Origin: JBGVMW01 sp045125095
GTDB lineage: Bacteria; Bacillota; Clostridia; Lachnospirales; Lachnospiraceae
Length of the DNA: 51,244 nucleotides
Direction of reading: 5' to 3'
Assembly (NCBI GenBank): GCA_045125095.1
Contig: JBGVMW010000056.1
Coordinates: forward strand, 1-51,244
Each line of letters opens with the position of its first letter. Within the stretch, counting starts at the first letter, position 1. The notes under the pieces were generated by a model that saw only the letters and a program-made list of their open reading frames with translations, ran no database searches and had not been told where the DNA came from. Below, one piece after another: positions 35,886-45,321 of the stretch. The position numbers were made by a program, and so were the translations under genes.

Positions 35886-38800
35886 TTATTGCTCAAGCAA
35901 TACATTTAATTGATTTAACACGTTTTTCACAATTTCTACCGTATCACGCTTATCCTTTTCCATTGCAGGTTTTGTAACAGGCTGTGGGCGTTTCACACGA
36001 TAACGACCTGTATTTACCGGTGTTACTACTTTTGACGACGATTTCGCCATCCCTCCTCTTTTATATAGGAAATGAGGCACCGGCTCCATCGTAAACGCAA
36101 GCTCATCCTTGCTGTTTTTCAGTACTTCCGGTATTTTTGCCGGATTAATCTTTGCCTTTTCATACAATGTAAACTGCCATTCATCGCCACGTTGTACAAT
36201 TTCTGCAAGATACAGCTTATGTGCTGCTGCCTTGATTCTTGCTACTTCTAACAAATTATCCACTGCCTTTGGTGGTTCACCAAAACGGTCTAACAGTTCT
36301 TCTAACATTTCCTCGCATTCTTCTTCACTTTCTAAGGCTGCAATGCGTTTGTAGATATCTAACTTCTGTTGCTCATTTGCAATATAGCCTGGTGGAATAA
36401 ACGCATCCACATGAATATCTATGGAAGTTTCAAAATCATCCTCCACCTCCATGCCTTTGTAATGACGAACTGCTTCATTCAACATTTTGCAGTACAAATC
36501 ATACCCTACCGCTTCCATATGACCGGACTGGCGCTCACCAAGCAAATTACCGGCTCCACGAATTTCTAAATCTCGCATGGCAATCTTAAATCCACTTCCT
36601 AGTTCCGTGTATTCCCTGATTGCTGATAAACGTTTTTCTGCAGTCTCTTTCAGCAACTTATTTCTCCGATACATCAAAAAGGCATATGCAGTTCTGTTCG
36701 AACGTCCAACACGTCCCCTTAACTGGTACAGCTGGGACAATCCCAAGGTATCTGCATCATGAATAATAATGGTATTTACATTGGAAATGTCCATTCCTGT
36801 CTCGATGATCGTAGTGGATACCAACACATCAATTTCCCCATTAATAAAATCATACATGATGTTTTCTAATTCACGCTCATGCATCTGTCCATGAGCGAAG
36901 GCCACATTGGCATCTGGCACAAGTGCCGCAATCCTGCCCGTAATCTCATCAATATCATTGACACGGTTATATACATAAAATACCTGACCATTTCGTGCCA
37001 GTTCCCTGTGAATGGCTTCCCGGATCATTTCTTCATTGTATTCCATAACAAAAGTCTGAATCGGCATTCTGTCCATTGGTGGTTCCTCTAACACACTCAT
37101 GTCACGAATACCAATAAGACTCATATGAAGTGTTCGCGGAATTGGTGTTGCTGTCAACGTCAGCACATCAATATTTTCGCGCATCTTCTTAATCTTTTCT
37201 TTATGAGCCACACCAAATCGCTGTTCCTCATCAATAATAAGCAAGCCTAAATCTTTATACACAATGTTTTTGGACAATACACGGTGGGTTCCCACTACAA
37301 TATCCACCATTCCGCTTTTTAGTCCCTCTAAGGTTTTCTTCTGCTCTGCCTGGGTACGGAATCTGGATAACAGTGAAACATTCACTGGGAAATCTTTCAT
37401 TCTCTGAACAAATGTATTGTAGTGCTGTTGTGCCAGTATGGTGGTAGGAACCAGATATACCACCTGTTTCCCCTCCTGAACCGCTTTAAAGGCAGCACGA
37501 ATGGCAATCTCTGTCTTACCATAACCCACATCTCCACAAATCAGGCGATCCATGATCTTGTTGCTTTCCATATCCTTTTTGGTGGCTTCAATGGCAGCTA
37601 ACTGGTCCTCTGTCTCCTCATAAGGAAACATTTCCTCAAATTCCTTCTGCCAGACAGTGTCTTCTCCATACACATAGCCATTATTCTGCTGTCTTGCTGC
37701 ATACAGTTCCACTAAGTCTCTTGCCACCTCATCTACAGCTTTTTTTACTTTAGTCTTTGTCTTCTGCCAATCCCTAGAACCTAATTTATTCAGCTTTGGT
37801 GCTTTCGCATCTGCGCCAGCGTATTTCTGAATCACATCAAACTGGGTTGCTAAAATATAGAGATTCCCGCCAGCCGCATACTCGATTTTCATGTAGTCCT
37901 TCGTCACTTTGTCTACTGTGATTTTTTCAATTCCACGATATACACCCAGACCATGATTTTCATGCACCACATAATCTCCCGGCTGCAATTCTGCAAAGCT
38001 GTTAATCTTCTGTCCTTCATAGATTTTACGCTTGCGCTTTGCTTTTTTCACACTGCCAAATATATCGCTCTCTGCAATGACTACAAACCGAAGGAGTGGG
38101 TACTCATAGCCTCTATGTATATTGCCACCTGTCACCATCAGTTCACCATTTTTTAATTCTTTATCTGCTGTCTCAGAATAAAAACAGGTAATGCCCTCCC
38201 GCAACAAATCATCTGCCAATCGTTTGCCCCTGCTCTGCGAGGCAGACAACAGAATCATACGGTACCCATTTTTCTTATATCGCTCTAAATCCTTTAGCAA
38301 TGTTTCAAAACTGTTATTGTAAGAGACAATGGAGCTTGCCGTAATCTGACAATTCGTGCTAAGCTTCCACGAACCAGCCTTAGGCTCTAACGTAGAAAGC
38401 GCCAGTACCCTGCGGCCGCCTAACATACTACGAACCTGCTCCATGGTAAACAATAACTCTGCCTGTTTCGGAAGAATGTATCCTTTTTCTAACCGTTGCA
38501 TCATACTTTCCCGAAATTCGAATTCAACAGCTTTTCCCTTTTCCTCTAACCGTGTAATCTCATCTAACACATACAAAGTCTTATCCTTAGGGAAATACTC
38601 TAATAAGGAAACGGTATCTTCATAAAAATAATGCACCAGACTGTCCGCATTGACTTTCATGTGCTCCCGTAGCTCTTCGCACATTTGCTCCACATACACC
38701 TTTAGTCTGTGTGCTTCCTCGGTTTTCATTTCTTTTCGCAACGTCTCCACACACTTTTTTCCTTCTGACTCCATCTGCTTTACACCAGTCAGCCGTCTAT

Positions 38801-39491
38801 CCTCTTCCAGAATCAGTTCTGTTGCCGGATAAATGCAGATTTCTGTCAGATTGTCTATGGAACGCTGGCTACTGCTGTCAAAGCTTCGAATAGAATCCAC
38901 TTCTTCATCCCACAACTCTATACGAATAGGAGTTTCTGCTGTTAAAGGGTAGATGTCTATAATGCCACCACGAATAGCGAACTGACCAGGTTCCTCTACC
39001 TGTCCCGTTCGCTCATAACCGATTTCTACCAGCTGCCGTTCTAAATCTGCTGTCTGTATCAGGGATTCTAACGTAATCTGTATCTTATGCTTCTCAAAAT
39101 ATTCTTTTGGCACAAGGCTGTCCATACAGCCATCAATGGTGGTAATGACAGTTGCTTCCTCTGCCCCTAGCAACGCCTGAATCACTTCCATTCGTTGTTT
39201 CACCAACAGATTGCCTTTGATATCCGCATTGTAAAAAATAAAATCTTTTGCCGGATACAAAAATACATTCTTTTGAAACAATCGCATATCTTCGTACATT
39301 TCTTTTGCTTTCTGCTCATCAAAAGTGATAAGCAGACGGTACGGATACTGCTCAGCAATTCCTTCTGCAAAATGTACTTTCTGGGATTCTACACAGCCGG
39401 ATACCTGTACAATTCCATTTTGTTTCGCAAGTGCTTTGCATATTTCCTCGTATTCAGTTAGCTGCCTGATGGTATCAGTAAAAGTATTCAA
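35886..39491 (-). CDS. mfd: Transcription-repair coupling factor
   Basis: 1201 residues, normal for Mfd. It removes stalled RNA polymerase at lesions and brings in UvrA. The N-terminus is UvrB-like, YVVHENHGLGVYRG (about 509-522) is the RNA-polymerase-interacting region, GDVGYGKTEIAIRAAFKA is Walker A, LLIIDEEQRFGVAH the DEEQ box, and ATPIPRTLHMSL, ETGMDISNVNTIII and QLRGRVGRS the further helicase motifs. The C-terminal TRCF domain follows, with a basic tail rich in Lys, Pro and Arg before the stop. A TTG start at 39491 lies nine bases after GGAGG. Confidence 0.97.
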   Translation of the reverse strand: MNTFTDTIRQLTEYEEICKALAKQNGIVQVSGCVESQKVHFAEGIAEQYPYRLLITFDEQKAKEMYEDMRLFQKNVFLYPAKDFIFYNADIKGNLLVKQRMEVIQALLGAEEATVITTIDGCMDSLVPKEYFEKHKIQITLESLIQTADLERQLVEIGYERTGQVEEPGQFAIRGGIIDIYPLTAETPIRIELWDEEVDSIRSFDSSSQRSIDNLTEICIYPATELILEEDRRLTGVKQMESEGKKCVETLRKEMKTEEAHRLKVYVEQMCEELREHMKVNADSLVHYFYEDTVSLLEYFPKDKTLYVLDEITRLEEKGKAVEFEFRESMMQRLEKGYILPKQAELLFTMEQVRSMLGGRRVLALSTLEPKAGSWKLSTNCQITASSIVSYNNSFETLLKDLERYKKNGYRMILLSASQSRGKRLADDLLREGITCFYSETADKELKNGELMVTGGNIHRGYEYPLLRFVVIAESDIFGSVKKAKRKRKIYEGQKINSFAELQPGDYVVHENHGLGVYRGIEKITVDKVTKDYMKIEYAAGGNLYILATQFDVIQKYAGADAKAPKLNKLGSRDWQKTKTKVKKAVDEVARDLVELYAARQQNNGYVYGEDTVWQKEFEEMFPYEETEDQLAAIEATKKDMESNKIMDRLICGDVGYGKTEIAIRAAFKAVQEGKQVVYLVPTTILAQQHYNTFVQRMKDFPVNVSLLSRFRTQAEQKKTLEGLKSGMVDIVVGTHRVLSKNIVYKDLGLLIIDEEQRFGVAHKEKIKKMRENIDVLTLTATPIPRTLHMSLIGIRDMSVLEEPPMDRMPIQTFVMEYNEEMIREAIHRELARNGQVFYVYNRVNDIDEITGRIAALVPDANVAFAHGQMHERELENIMYDFINGEIDVLVSTTIIETGMDISNVNTIIIHDADTLGLSQLYQLRGRVGRSNRTAYAFLMYRRNKLLKETAEKRLSAIREYTELGSGFKIAMRDLEIRGAGNLLGERQSGHMEAVGYDLYCKMLNEAVRHYKGMEVEDDFETSIDIHVDAFIPPGYIANEQQKLDIYKRIAALESEEECEEMLEELLDRFGEPPKAVDNLLEVARIKAAAHKLYLAEIVQRGDEWQFTLYEKAKINPAKIPEVLKNSKDELAFTMEPVPHFLYKRGGMAKSSSKVVTPVNTGRYRVKRPQPVTKPAMEKDKRDTVEIVKNVLNQLNVLLEQ

Positions 39492-39516
39492 TGTGTACTC
39501 CCTCCTTTATCGTTGC

Positions 39517-40086
39517 TTATTTCCGCTTGTTATACAAATTCATTGCGGCATCAATCTCTTCCCGGACAATATAGGATACGGCTTCTGCGGCTTCCGAATA
39601 ACCCTGCTTCATATCCTCCATTTCTTCCTTTGAAAAATGACCTAACACATAATCTGCCAAATCCCAACCGTTTGGCTTTTCACCTACGCCTACTTTGATG
39701 CGTTTAAATACTTGTGTATCCAATCTGGCAATAATATTTTTTATGCCATTATGACCACCTGCACTTCCTTTTTTGCGAATGCGCAGTTGTCCTGGTGCCA
39801 GGCTGATGTCATCATAAATGACAACCAGTTCTTCCTCTGGATCTATTTTATAATAATTAACCAGCGATGCTATCGCTTCGCCGCTTAAATTCATAAATGT
39901 CATTGGTTTTACCAGCAGAACTTTCTGCCCTTCAATGTAACCACTTCCATACAACGCTTTATGTTTTGTTTCTATCAATCGTATTCCATGTTTCTCTGCT
40001 AATGTATCTATGACAGAAAAACCGGCATTATGCCTTGTATTTTCATATTCCTTTGTAGGATTTCCTAAACCTGCAATGATATACAT
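39517..40086 (-). CDS. pth: Peptidyl-tRNA hydrolase
   Basis: 189 residues. IIAGLGNPTKEYENTRHNAGF at the N-terminus has the catalytic Asn and His (RHNAGF), and MTFMNLSGEAIASLVNYY, VIYDDISLAPGQLRIRKKGSAGGHNGIKNI and RIKVGVGEKPNG are all intact. It frees tRNA from peptidyl-tRNA that drops off the ribosome. The mfd gene follows after 25 bases, a common Firmicutes pairing. AAGGTGAAG precedes the ATG. Confidence 0.97.
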   Translation of the reverse strand: MYIIAGLGNPTKEYENTRHNAGFSVIDTLAEKHGIRLIETKHKALYGSGYIEGQKVLLVKPMTFMNLSGEAIASLVNYYKIDPEEELVVIYDDISLAPGQLRIRKKGSAGGHNGIKNIIARLDTQVFKRIKVGVGEKPNGWDLADYVLGHFSKEEMEDMKQGYSEAAEAVSYIVREEIDAAMNLYNKRK

Positions 40087-40150
40087 GTCTTCACCTTGCC
40101 CTTTCTAGACAGTCTTTACCTATTTTACACGAACCCTTAAAATATGTAAA

Positions 40151-40176
40151 GAAAAAACAGTGGTCACCCACTGTTT
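40151..40176 (-). terminator. Terminator after spoVG
   Basis: On the minus strand the nine-base stem AAACAGTGG/CCACTGTTT with a four-base loop ends in a run of six T. It separates spoVG from pth. Confidence 0.85.
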
Positions 40177-40196
40177 CCTCATTCTCTATATTCATA

Positions 40197-40478
40197 TTAT
40201 TCAGCTTCCGCTTCATCGGCTTCTGCTAATGCCTGTTCATATTTTTCTAAAATAATGCGCTGTATTCTGTCCCTTGTATCAGAATTAATCGGATGTGCAA
40301 TATCACGATATTCTCCATCTGCTGACTTCTTACTTGGCATAGCAATAAATAAACCTTTTTCCCCATCAATTACCTTAATATCATGAACTACAAATTCATC
40401 ATCCAATGTAATTGACACAACGGCTTTCATCTTGCCTTCCTTTGTTACTTTACGTACTCTGACATCTGTTATATTCAT
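40197..40478 (-). CDS. spoVG: SpoVG family regulator
   Basis: 93 residues, matching the family: MNITDVRVRKVTKEGKMKAV at the start, ITLDDEFVVHDIKVIDG, FIAMPSKK and RDIAHPINSDTRDRIQ. SpoVG affects septum formation in sporulation and in several Firmicutes acts as a DNA- or RNA-binding regulator. The tail is Glu-rich. GGGGGAG precedes the ATG. A TATAAT box at about 40519-40514 lies close upstream, next to a 12-base GC-rich stem that may also end glgD transcripts. Confidence 0.96.
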   Translation of the reverse strand: MNITDVRVRKVTKEGKMKAVVSITLDDEFVVHDIKVIDGEKGLFIAMPSKKSADGEYRDIAHPINSDTRDRIQRIILEKYEQALAEADEAEAE

Positions 40479-40526
40479 AGAGCTCCCCCTTCTCTTTCCT
40501 AATACATTCCTATTGTATTATACACC

Positions 40527-40565
40527 GGCCATTTCTATCCCCCGACATGAAATGACCGGTTTTAT
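40527..40565 (+). terminator. Possible terminator/stem between glgD and spoVG
   Basis: The stem ACCGGCCATTTC/GAAATGACCGGT, with one G-U pair, surrounds a 13-base loop; a T-run (TTTTATT) follows only on the plus strand. On the minus strand it lies between glgD and the spoVG promoter, where it could still cause pausing. The orientation is odd because no plus-strand gene ends here. Confidence 0.35.
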
Positions 40566-40616
40566 TCTGCTATTTGTATTATTGTATATCTTCTCCAGAC
40601 AAATGACACTATATTT

Positions 40617-41735
40617 TTAAATCACATATCTGTCATTCTTCTCAACTACAATCTTAATACCGTCCTCACCAATATAAGTAGCATTAGCACGGATAGTATC
40701 ACGACTCTCTACAATGCAATTTTCAATGTAAGTATTATCCCCAATATATACATTGTTTAAAATAATCGAATTCTTGATAACACAATTATTACCAACAAAA
40801 ATATCCTTAAACAATACAGAATTCTCCACTGTACCATTTACAATACAACCATTTGATATAAGGCTATTCTTTACGCTGGCACCCGGATTATATTTTGCTG
40901 GTGGTAAATCATCCACTTTAGAATATACATCCGGATACTGATGGAAGAAATAATCTCTAACCTCTGGCTGTAAGAACGACATATTTGTCTTATAATACGC
41001 CTCTGCTGTTGAAATATTCTCCCAGTAATCTTCTGTCTTATATCCATAGATTCGCTTCATATTCTTGTAACGAATCAAAATATCACGAACAAAATCATGA
41101 CGATCTTCCTTGGCACTCTTTTCGATTAACTCAATTAACTGTCTTCTGCGGATAACATAAATACCACAAGAAATCGTATTGGAAGTTGCTACCATTGGTT
41201 TTTCATCAAAATCAACAATTCTTCCATCATCATCCAACTTAAGAATACCGAAACGCTCTGCATCCATATCATGATTGATATCCTTGCAGACAACAGTAAT
41301 ATCCGCCTTCTTTGCAATGTGATATTCCAATACTTTATTATAATCCATCTTATACACTGCATCACCGGCAGCAATTACAACATATGGTTCATGACTATTC
41401 TTTAAAAATGTCAGATTCTGATATATTGCATCTGCTGTTCCGCGATACCAATAACCATTGTCTGCTGTAATGGTTGGGGTGAAAATATACAAACCACCCT
41501 GCTTACGTCCAAAATCCCACCATTTTGAGGAATTCAGATGTTCATTCAAGGATTTTGCATTATACTGTGTAAATACAGCAACCTTAGAAATATGAGAATT
41601 GGTCATGTTGCTGAGAGCAAAGTCAATACAACGATAACTTCCTGCAACTGGCATTGCTGCAATGGCTCTCTTATTTGATAATTCTCTCATTCTGTAATTG
41701 TTACCACCTGCTAAAATTATTCCAACTGCTCTCAT
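40617..41735 (-). CDS. glgD: GlgD, glucose-1-phosphate adenylyltransferase subunit
   Basis: 372 residues. A GlgC homologue that pairs with GlgC in Firmicutes and shapes ADP-glucose synthesis for glycogen. The N-terminal nucleotidyltransferase core is altered (ILAGGNNYRMRELSNKRAIA instead of the usual GGXGSRL..L) and YVVIAAGDAVYKMDY is kept; the C-terminus is a left-handed beta-helix (IVNGTVENSVLFKDIFVG). The start overlaps the glgC stop by four bases (ATGA). About 50 residues shorter than GlgC. Confidence 0.95.
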   Translation of the reverse strand: MRAVGIILAGGNNYRMRELSNKRAIAAMPVAGSYRCIDFALSNMTNSHISKVAVFTQYNAKSLNEHLNSSKWWDFGRKQGGLYIFTPTITADNGYWYRGTADAIYQNLTFLKNSHEPYVVIAAGDAVYKMDYNKVLEYHIAKKADITVVCKDINHDMDAERFGILKLDDDGRIVDFDEKPMVATSNTISCGIYVIRRRQLIELIEKSAKEDRHDFVRDILIRYKNMKRIYGYKTEDYWENISTAEAYYKTNMSFLQPEVRDYFFHQYPDVYSKVDDLPPAKYNPGASVKNSLISNGCIVNGTVENSVLFKDIFVGNNCVIKNSIILNNVYIGDNTYIENCIVESRDTIRANATYIGEDGIKIVVEKNDRYVI

Positions 41736-43006
41736 TGCATGTCACCTACCTTTATTAAAGACTCTCCACTCTCCAGTAAATCATTCGGATAATCTTTCTG
41801 CTCAGTCGGTCCGAATATTGCTGTATTTTTACCAATTTTAACATTGTCTGGAATGGTGGAATTCTCACCAATTGTAACAAGTCCAAAGGAATATACCTTT
41901 GCATTCATCTTGTTTGGAATATCCTCACCAACATTCATTACGACATTATCACCAACTGTTACATTTTCAGCAATAATGGTTTTTTCCATAGAGCAGTTCT
42001 TTCCAATTACGCTACCCTGCATAATAATGGAATCTTTTACTACGGTACCTGCACCTATTGTTACACCTGCACCAATTACAGAATTGATAACCGTTCCATA
42101 AACACTTGCACCTGCTGAAATAATACTTTTTTCAATAGTTGCTTCTGAAGAAATATACTGTGGCGGAAGAATATCACTCTTTGTATAAATCTTCCAGAAT
42201 TCTTCATAAAGATTGAATTCCGGTATAATATCAATCAATTCCATATTTGCTTCCCAATAAGAGCCAAGTGTTCCTACATCCTTCCAGTATCCACTGAATT
42301 CATATGCGAACATTCTCTCGCCTTTTTCATGGCAATATGGAATAACATGCATACCAAAATCACAACCTGGTACGTCCGCCAGCTTTAATAATGCTTCTTT
42401 CAATACTGGCCAGCTAAATATGTAAATACCCATAGAAGCAAGATTGCTCTTTGGCACTTCTGGTTTCTCCTGGAACTCACTTATCTTTCTGTCTTCATCT
42501 GTTACCACAATACCGAAGCGGCTGGCTTCTGACATTGGAACCGGCATGGTCGCTATTGTCACTGCCGCATTGTTGCGCTTGTGATAATCTAACATTACTT
42601 CATAATCCATCTTATAAATGTGGTCACCTGAAAGAATCAATACATAATCCGGATTATATGTCTCCATATAATCAAGATTCTGATATATCGCATTTGCTGT
42701 ACCAGAATACCATTCACTACTATTGCTCTTTTCATATGGAGGTAACACCGTAACACCACCCACATTACGATCTAAATCCCACGGAATACCAATTCCGATA
42801 TGTGTATTCAGTCTTAATGGCTGGTACTGCGTTAAGACACCAACTGTATCAATACCAGAGTTAATACAATTGCTTAGAGGGAAATCAATAATACGATATT
42901 TCCCGCCGAAAGCCACGGCTGGCTTCGCTACTTTTTTTGTCAATACGCCTAGTCTGCTTCCTTGCCCTCCTGCCAGAAGCATGGCAATCATTTCTTTCTT
43001 AATCAC
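41732..43006 (-). CDS. glgC: Glucose-1-phosphate adenylyltransferase
   Basis: 424 residues, the usual family length, from a GTG at 43006 with AGAGGTGA before it; longer readings (to 43072) add an unlikely tail. It makes ADP-glucose. MIAMLLAGGQGSRLGVLT is the nucleotide-binding signature, PAVAFGGKYRIIDFPLSN and VLILSGDHIYKMDYEVM follow, and the C-terminal beta-helix is complete. Promoter and leader hairpin lie upstream at 43084-43181. Confidence 0.96.
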   Translation of the reverse strand: MIKKEMIAMLLAGGQGSRLGVLTKKVAKPAVAFGGKYRIIDFPLSNCINSGIDTVGVLTQYQPLRLNTHIGIGIPWDLDRNVGGVTVLPPYEKSNSSEWYSGTANAIYQNLDYMETYNPDYVLILSGDHIYKMDYEVMLDYHKRNNAAVTIATMPVPMSEASRFGIVVTDEDRKISEFQEKPEVPKSNLASMGIYIFSWPVLKEALLKLADVPGCDFGMHVIPYCHEKGERMFAYEFSGYWKDVGTLGSYWEANMELIDIIPEFNLYEEFWKIYTKSDILPPQYISSEATIEKSIISAGASVYGTVINSVIGAGVTIGAGTVVKDSIIMQGSVIGKNCSMEKTIIAENVTVGDNVVMNVGEDIPNKMNAKVYSFGLVTIGENSTIPDNVKIGKNTAIFGPTEQKDYPNDLLESGESLIKVGDMQ

Positions 43007-43083
43007 ACTATCACCTCTCACTCTAGTCATTTTACTCCCCAGGGAGCTTCTACTCTGTCTATCACGAAACATTTGTACTTCTA

Positions 43084-43115
43084 TACCATTTTTTATATTT
43101 TTTCATAAAATGGTA
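43084..43115 (-). promoter_or_regulatory. Leader hairpin of glgC
   Basis: A nine-base stem TACCATTTT/AAAATGGTA with a 14-base AT-rich loop lies in the glgC leader, 78 bases before the GTG. It is not a terminator in this orientation because no T-run follows. Confidence 0.4.
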
Positions 43116-43152
43116 CTTTTTTCCCACATATGTTTATTCGTTTCGTAAGAAT

Positions 43153-43181
43153 AGTATACCACATTTTTTTACATATGTGAA
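43153..43181 (-). promoter_or_regulatory. Promoter of glgCD
   Basis: TTCACA (43181-43176) and TATACT (43158-43153) with 17 bases between, minus strand, about 145 bases before glgC. Confidence 0.6.
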
Positions 43182-43421
43182 CAATTTTCACAAATTGAAT
43201 TGTCGATTTACTTCATTATATACATATCTATACGAATATTGCAGTTATCAGGAAAAAAATTTGTTGCTCTCCTGAAATTAACTATCAAATTTTTAATAGA
43301 AATATTTCTTTTTTTTCACATAGGGAGTATACTGTGTATATGTGCTGAATATGCGCGCACTATAAGAGTATATGCATGGTTGTCCATTAATATGTCAGTC
43401 ATCCTTTCTTACTCTTTATAG

Positions 43422-43451
43422 TTGCAAATAACCTATTGCAGGTTGTATCAT
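43422..43451 (+). promoter_or_regulatory. Possible promoter of murC
   Basis: TTGCAA (43422-43427) and TATCAT (43446-43451) with an 18-base spacer, 50 bases before murC. Between this site and the glgC promoter I see nothing else to annotate, apart from AT-rich sequence. Confidence 0.4.
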
Positions 43452-43500
43452 TCATAGTACTGGAATTTTACGTCCATTCAATGGACAGAAAGGTGACATT

Positions 43501-44880
43501 ATGTATCAAATTGATTTTTCACATCCAATTCACGTTTATTTTATGGGCATCGGCGGTATCAGCATGAGTGGTCTTGCCCAGATTCTTATAAAAGAAGGGT
43601 TTCCGGTATCCGGCTCCGATATGAAGACGTCTCCCCTGACAGAGCAATTAGAAAAGGCAGGTGCCAAGATCGCCATTGGACAGCGCGCTACGAATATTAC
43701 AGAAGATATTGATTTGGTTGTATACACTGCTGCCATTCATCCTGACAATCCTGAATTTGTCCAGGCAAAAGCACTGAATATTCCAATGCTCACAAGAGCT
43801 GAATTTTTAGGTCAGCTTATGCTGAATTATAAGCTTCCAATCGCCGTCTCTGGTACACATGGAAAAACAACCACAACTTCCATGATATCAGAAATGTTGC
43901 TGGCGGCTGATACTGACCCTACACTGACCATTGGTGGTATCTTAAAATCCATTAACGGAAATATCCGTGTTGGTTCTGGTGACTATTTTGTCATGGAAGC
44001 CTGTGAATATACAAACAGCTTTTTAAGCTTTAATCCAAAAATCAGTATTATTTTAAATATAGAAGCAGACCACTTAGATTTCTTTAAGGACTTAGATGAT
44101 ATCCGTGCCTCTTTCCGACGTTTTGCAGAACGTCTACCGGAAGACGGTACACTTATTATCAACGGTGACATTGAAAACTGGCAGGAAATTACGGATGGTT
44201 TGTCATGTAACGTCATCACATTTGGTTTTGATAAAGCAAATGACTATTCCGCAGACAATATCACCTATGATGAATTAGGCAGACCTTCTTTTACTCTTTA
44301 TAAAAACGGAGCAGAAACCGGTAACTATTCTCTTGGAATTGTAGGAAAACATTTTGTAGGAAATTCCCTGTCTGTACTTGCTTTGGCAGATCTATTAAAT
44401 ATCTCAGCTGAAGTGGCAAAACAGGCGCTGGGTACTTACTGTGATACGGAACGACGCTTTGAGAAGAAGGGAGAAATCGCAGGTATCACCATTATTGATG
44501 ATTATGCCCATCATCCAACAGAAATCAAAGCAACTCTATCGGCAGCCCAGAATTATCCACACAAAAATATCTGGTGTGTATTCCAGCCACATACTTACAC
44601 ACGAACCCATGCATTGTTAGATGATTTTGCAGAAGCACTGACTCTAGCAGATAAAGTTGTGTTGACAGACATTTATGCTGCCAGAGAAAAAAATACTTTG
44701 GGAATCAGTTCGGAAGATTTGTTAAAGAAAATTGCTGCATTAGGAACGGAATGTTATTACTTCCCAACTTTTGACGAAATTGAAACATTTTTATTGCAAA
44801 ATTGTATACACGGTGACTTGTTGATAACTATGGGGGCCGGAGACGTAGTAAAAATAGGGGAAAAGCTTCTTGGGCAATAA
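43501..44880 (+). CDS. murC: UDP-N-acetylmuramate--L-alanine ligase
   Basis: 459 residues, full length. It adds the first L-alanine of the peptidoglycan stem. VYFMGIGGISMSGLAQIL (about 12-29) is the UDP-binding start, AVSGTHGKTTTTSMISEM (about 117-134) the ATP loop, ILNIEADHLDFF the metal-site region and DDYAHHPTEIKATL the C-terminal signature. AAAGGTGAC precedes the ATG. The stop codon is followed at once by a row of DnaA boxes. Confidence 0.97.
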   Translation: MYQIDFSHPIHVYFMGIGGISMSGLAQILIKEGFPVSGSDMKTSPLTEQLEKAGAKIAIGQRATNITEDIDLVVYTAAIHPDNPEFVQAKALNIPMLTRAEFLGQLMLNYKLPIAVSGTHGKTTTTSMISEMLLAADTDPTLTIGGILKSINGNIRVGSGDYFVMEACEYTNSFLSFNPKISIILNIEADHLDFFKDLDDIRASFRRFAERLPEDGTLIINGDIENWQEITDGLSCNVITFGFDKANDYSADNITYDELGRPSFTLYKNGAETGNYSLGIVGKHFVGNSLSVLALADLLNISAEVAKQALGTYCDTERRFEKKGEIAGITIIDDYAHHPTEIKATLSAAQNYPHKNIWCVFQPHTYTRTHALLDDFAEALTLADKVVLTDIYAAREKNTLGISSEDLLKKIAALGTECYYFPTFDEIETFLLQNCIHGDLLITMGAGDVVKIGEKLLGQ

Positions 44881-44881
44881 G

Positions 44882-44911
44882 TTATCCACATTATCCACAC
44901 TCTTATCAACA
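44882..44911 (+). other. DnaA-box cluster A
   Basis: Three 9-mers in one orientation: TTATCCACA at 44882-44890 and 44891-44899 (adjacent, both perfect consensus) and TTATCAACA at 44903-44911. The cluster begins one base after the murC stop. An AT-rich stretch of about 120 bases follows before the second cluster. DnaA binding is inferred from the consensus. Confidence 0.75.
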
Positions 44912-45035
44912 TTTTTTTAAAGTGAGAGTGTGGAAATCTTGTGAAAAACAATAAATGTACAAAACTCGACATATAACAACAAAAATATGCATTTTTTGCA
45001 TGTTTCGCATGAATATGAAAAAGTTTTACACATTT

Positions 45036-45062
45036 TTATCCACATTATCCACATTGTCCACC
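45036..45062 (+). other. DnaA-box cluster B
   Basis: TTATCCACA at 45036-45044 and 45045-45053, then TTGTCCACC at 45054-45062, all adjacent and in the same orientation as cluster A. A weaker TTTTACACA lies at 45024-45032. It is about 260 bases before dnaD. Confidence 0.75.
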
Positions 45063-45071
45063 ATTTTTTTA

Positions 45072-45126
45072 TACTAGGAAATTTCAAGTATTACATACTC
45101 TAATAAACCGTTGTGATTTCCTAGTA
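45072..45126. repeat. 55-bp inverted-repeat element, copy 1
   Basis: Ends TACTAGGAAAT and ATTTCCTAGTA are perfect 11-base inverted repeats. A second copy of the same length, about 76% identical by my count, lies at 48742-48796. No coding capacity. Confidence 0.65.
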
Positions 45127-45277
45127 CGTAAAAAATATGATGCGCACTTGTGCAAATGTAGGATGTCGTAAGCGACCGCGCCCGGCGTGAGAGTTCTGCA
45201 AGCAAAACTCTTTCTTATAAAACTCAATGAACGAATTTCTCCCAAATTTTGAACTACCAAAGGGAAAAAAGTTGTGT

Positions 45278-45283
45278 TATACT
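45278..45283 (+). promoter_or_regulatory. Extended -10 promoter of dnaD
   Basis: TG-T-TATACT lies 38 bases before the dnaD ATG, an extended -10 element; no good -35 is visible, which leaves room for an activator such as DnaA, though the DnaA boxes lie over 200 bases upstream. The 45127-45277 interval holds GC-rich sequence with an AGAGTT/AACTCT stem and no gene. Confidence 0.4.
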
Positions 45284-45321
45284 AATGTACTGTATCTATT
45301 AAGGCTATTTAGGAGGCAGCT

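Noticed and set aside
43007..43072. Longer start for glgC
   Set aside because: The GTG at 43006 has AGAGGTGA before it and gives the usual family length; the extension is not family-like.
44881..45321. Chromosomal origin called outright
   Set aside because: DnaA boxes are strong, but dnaA/dnaN are absent and no clear unwinding element or DnaA-trio was identified, so only a DnaA-box cluster is reported.
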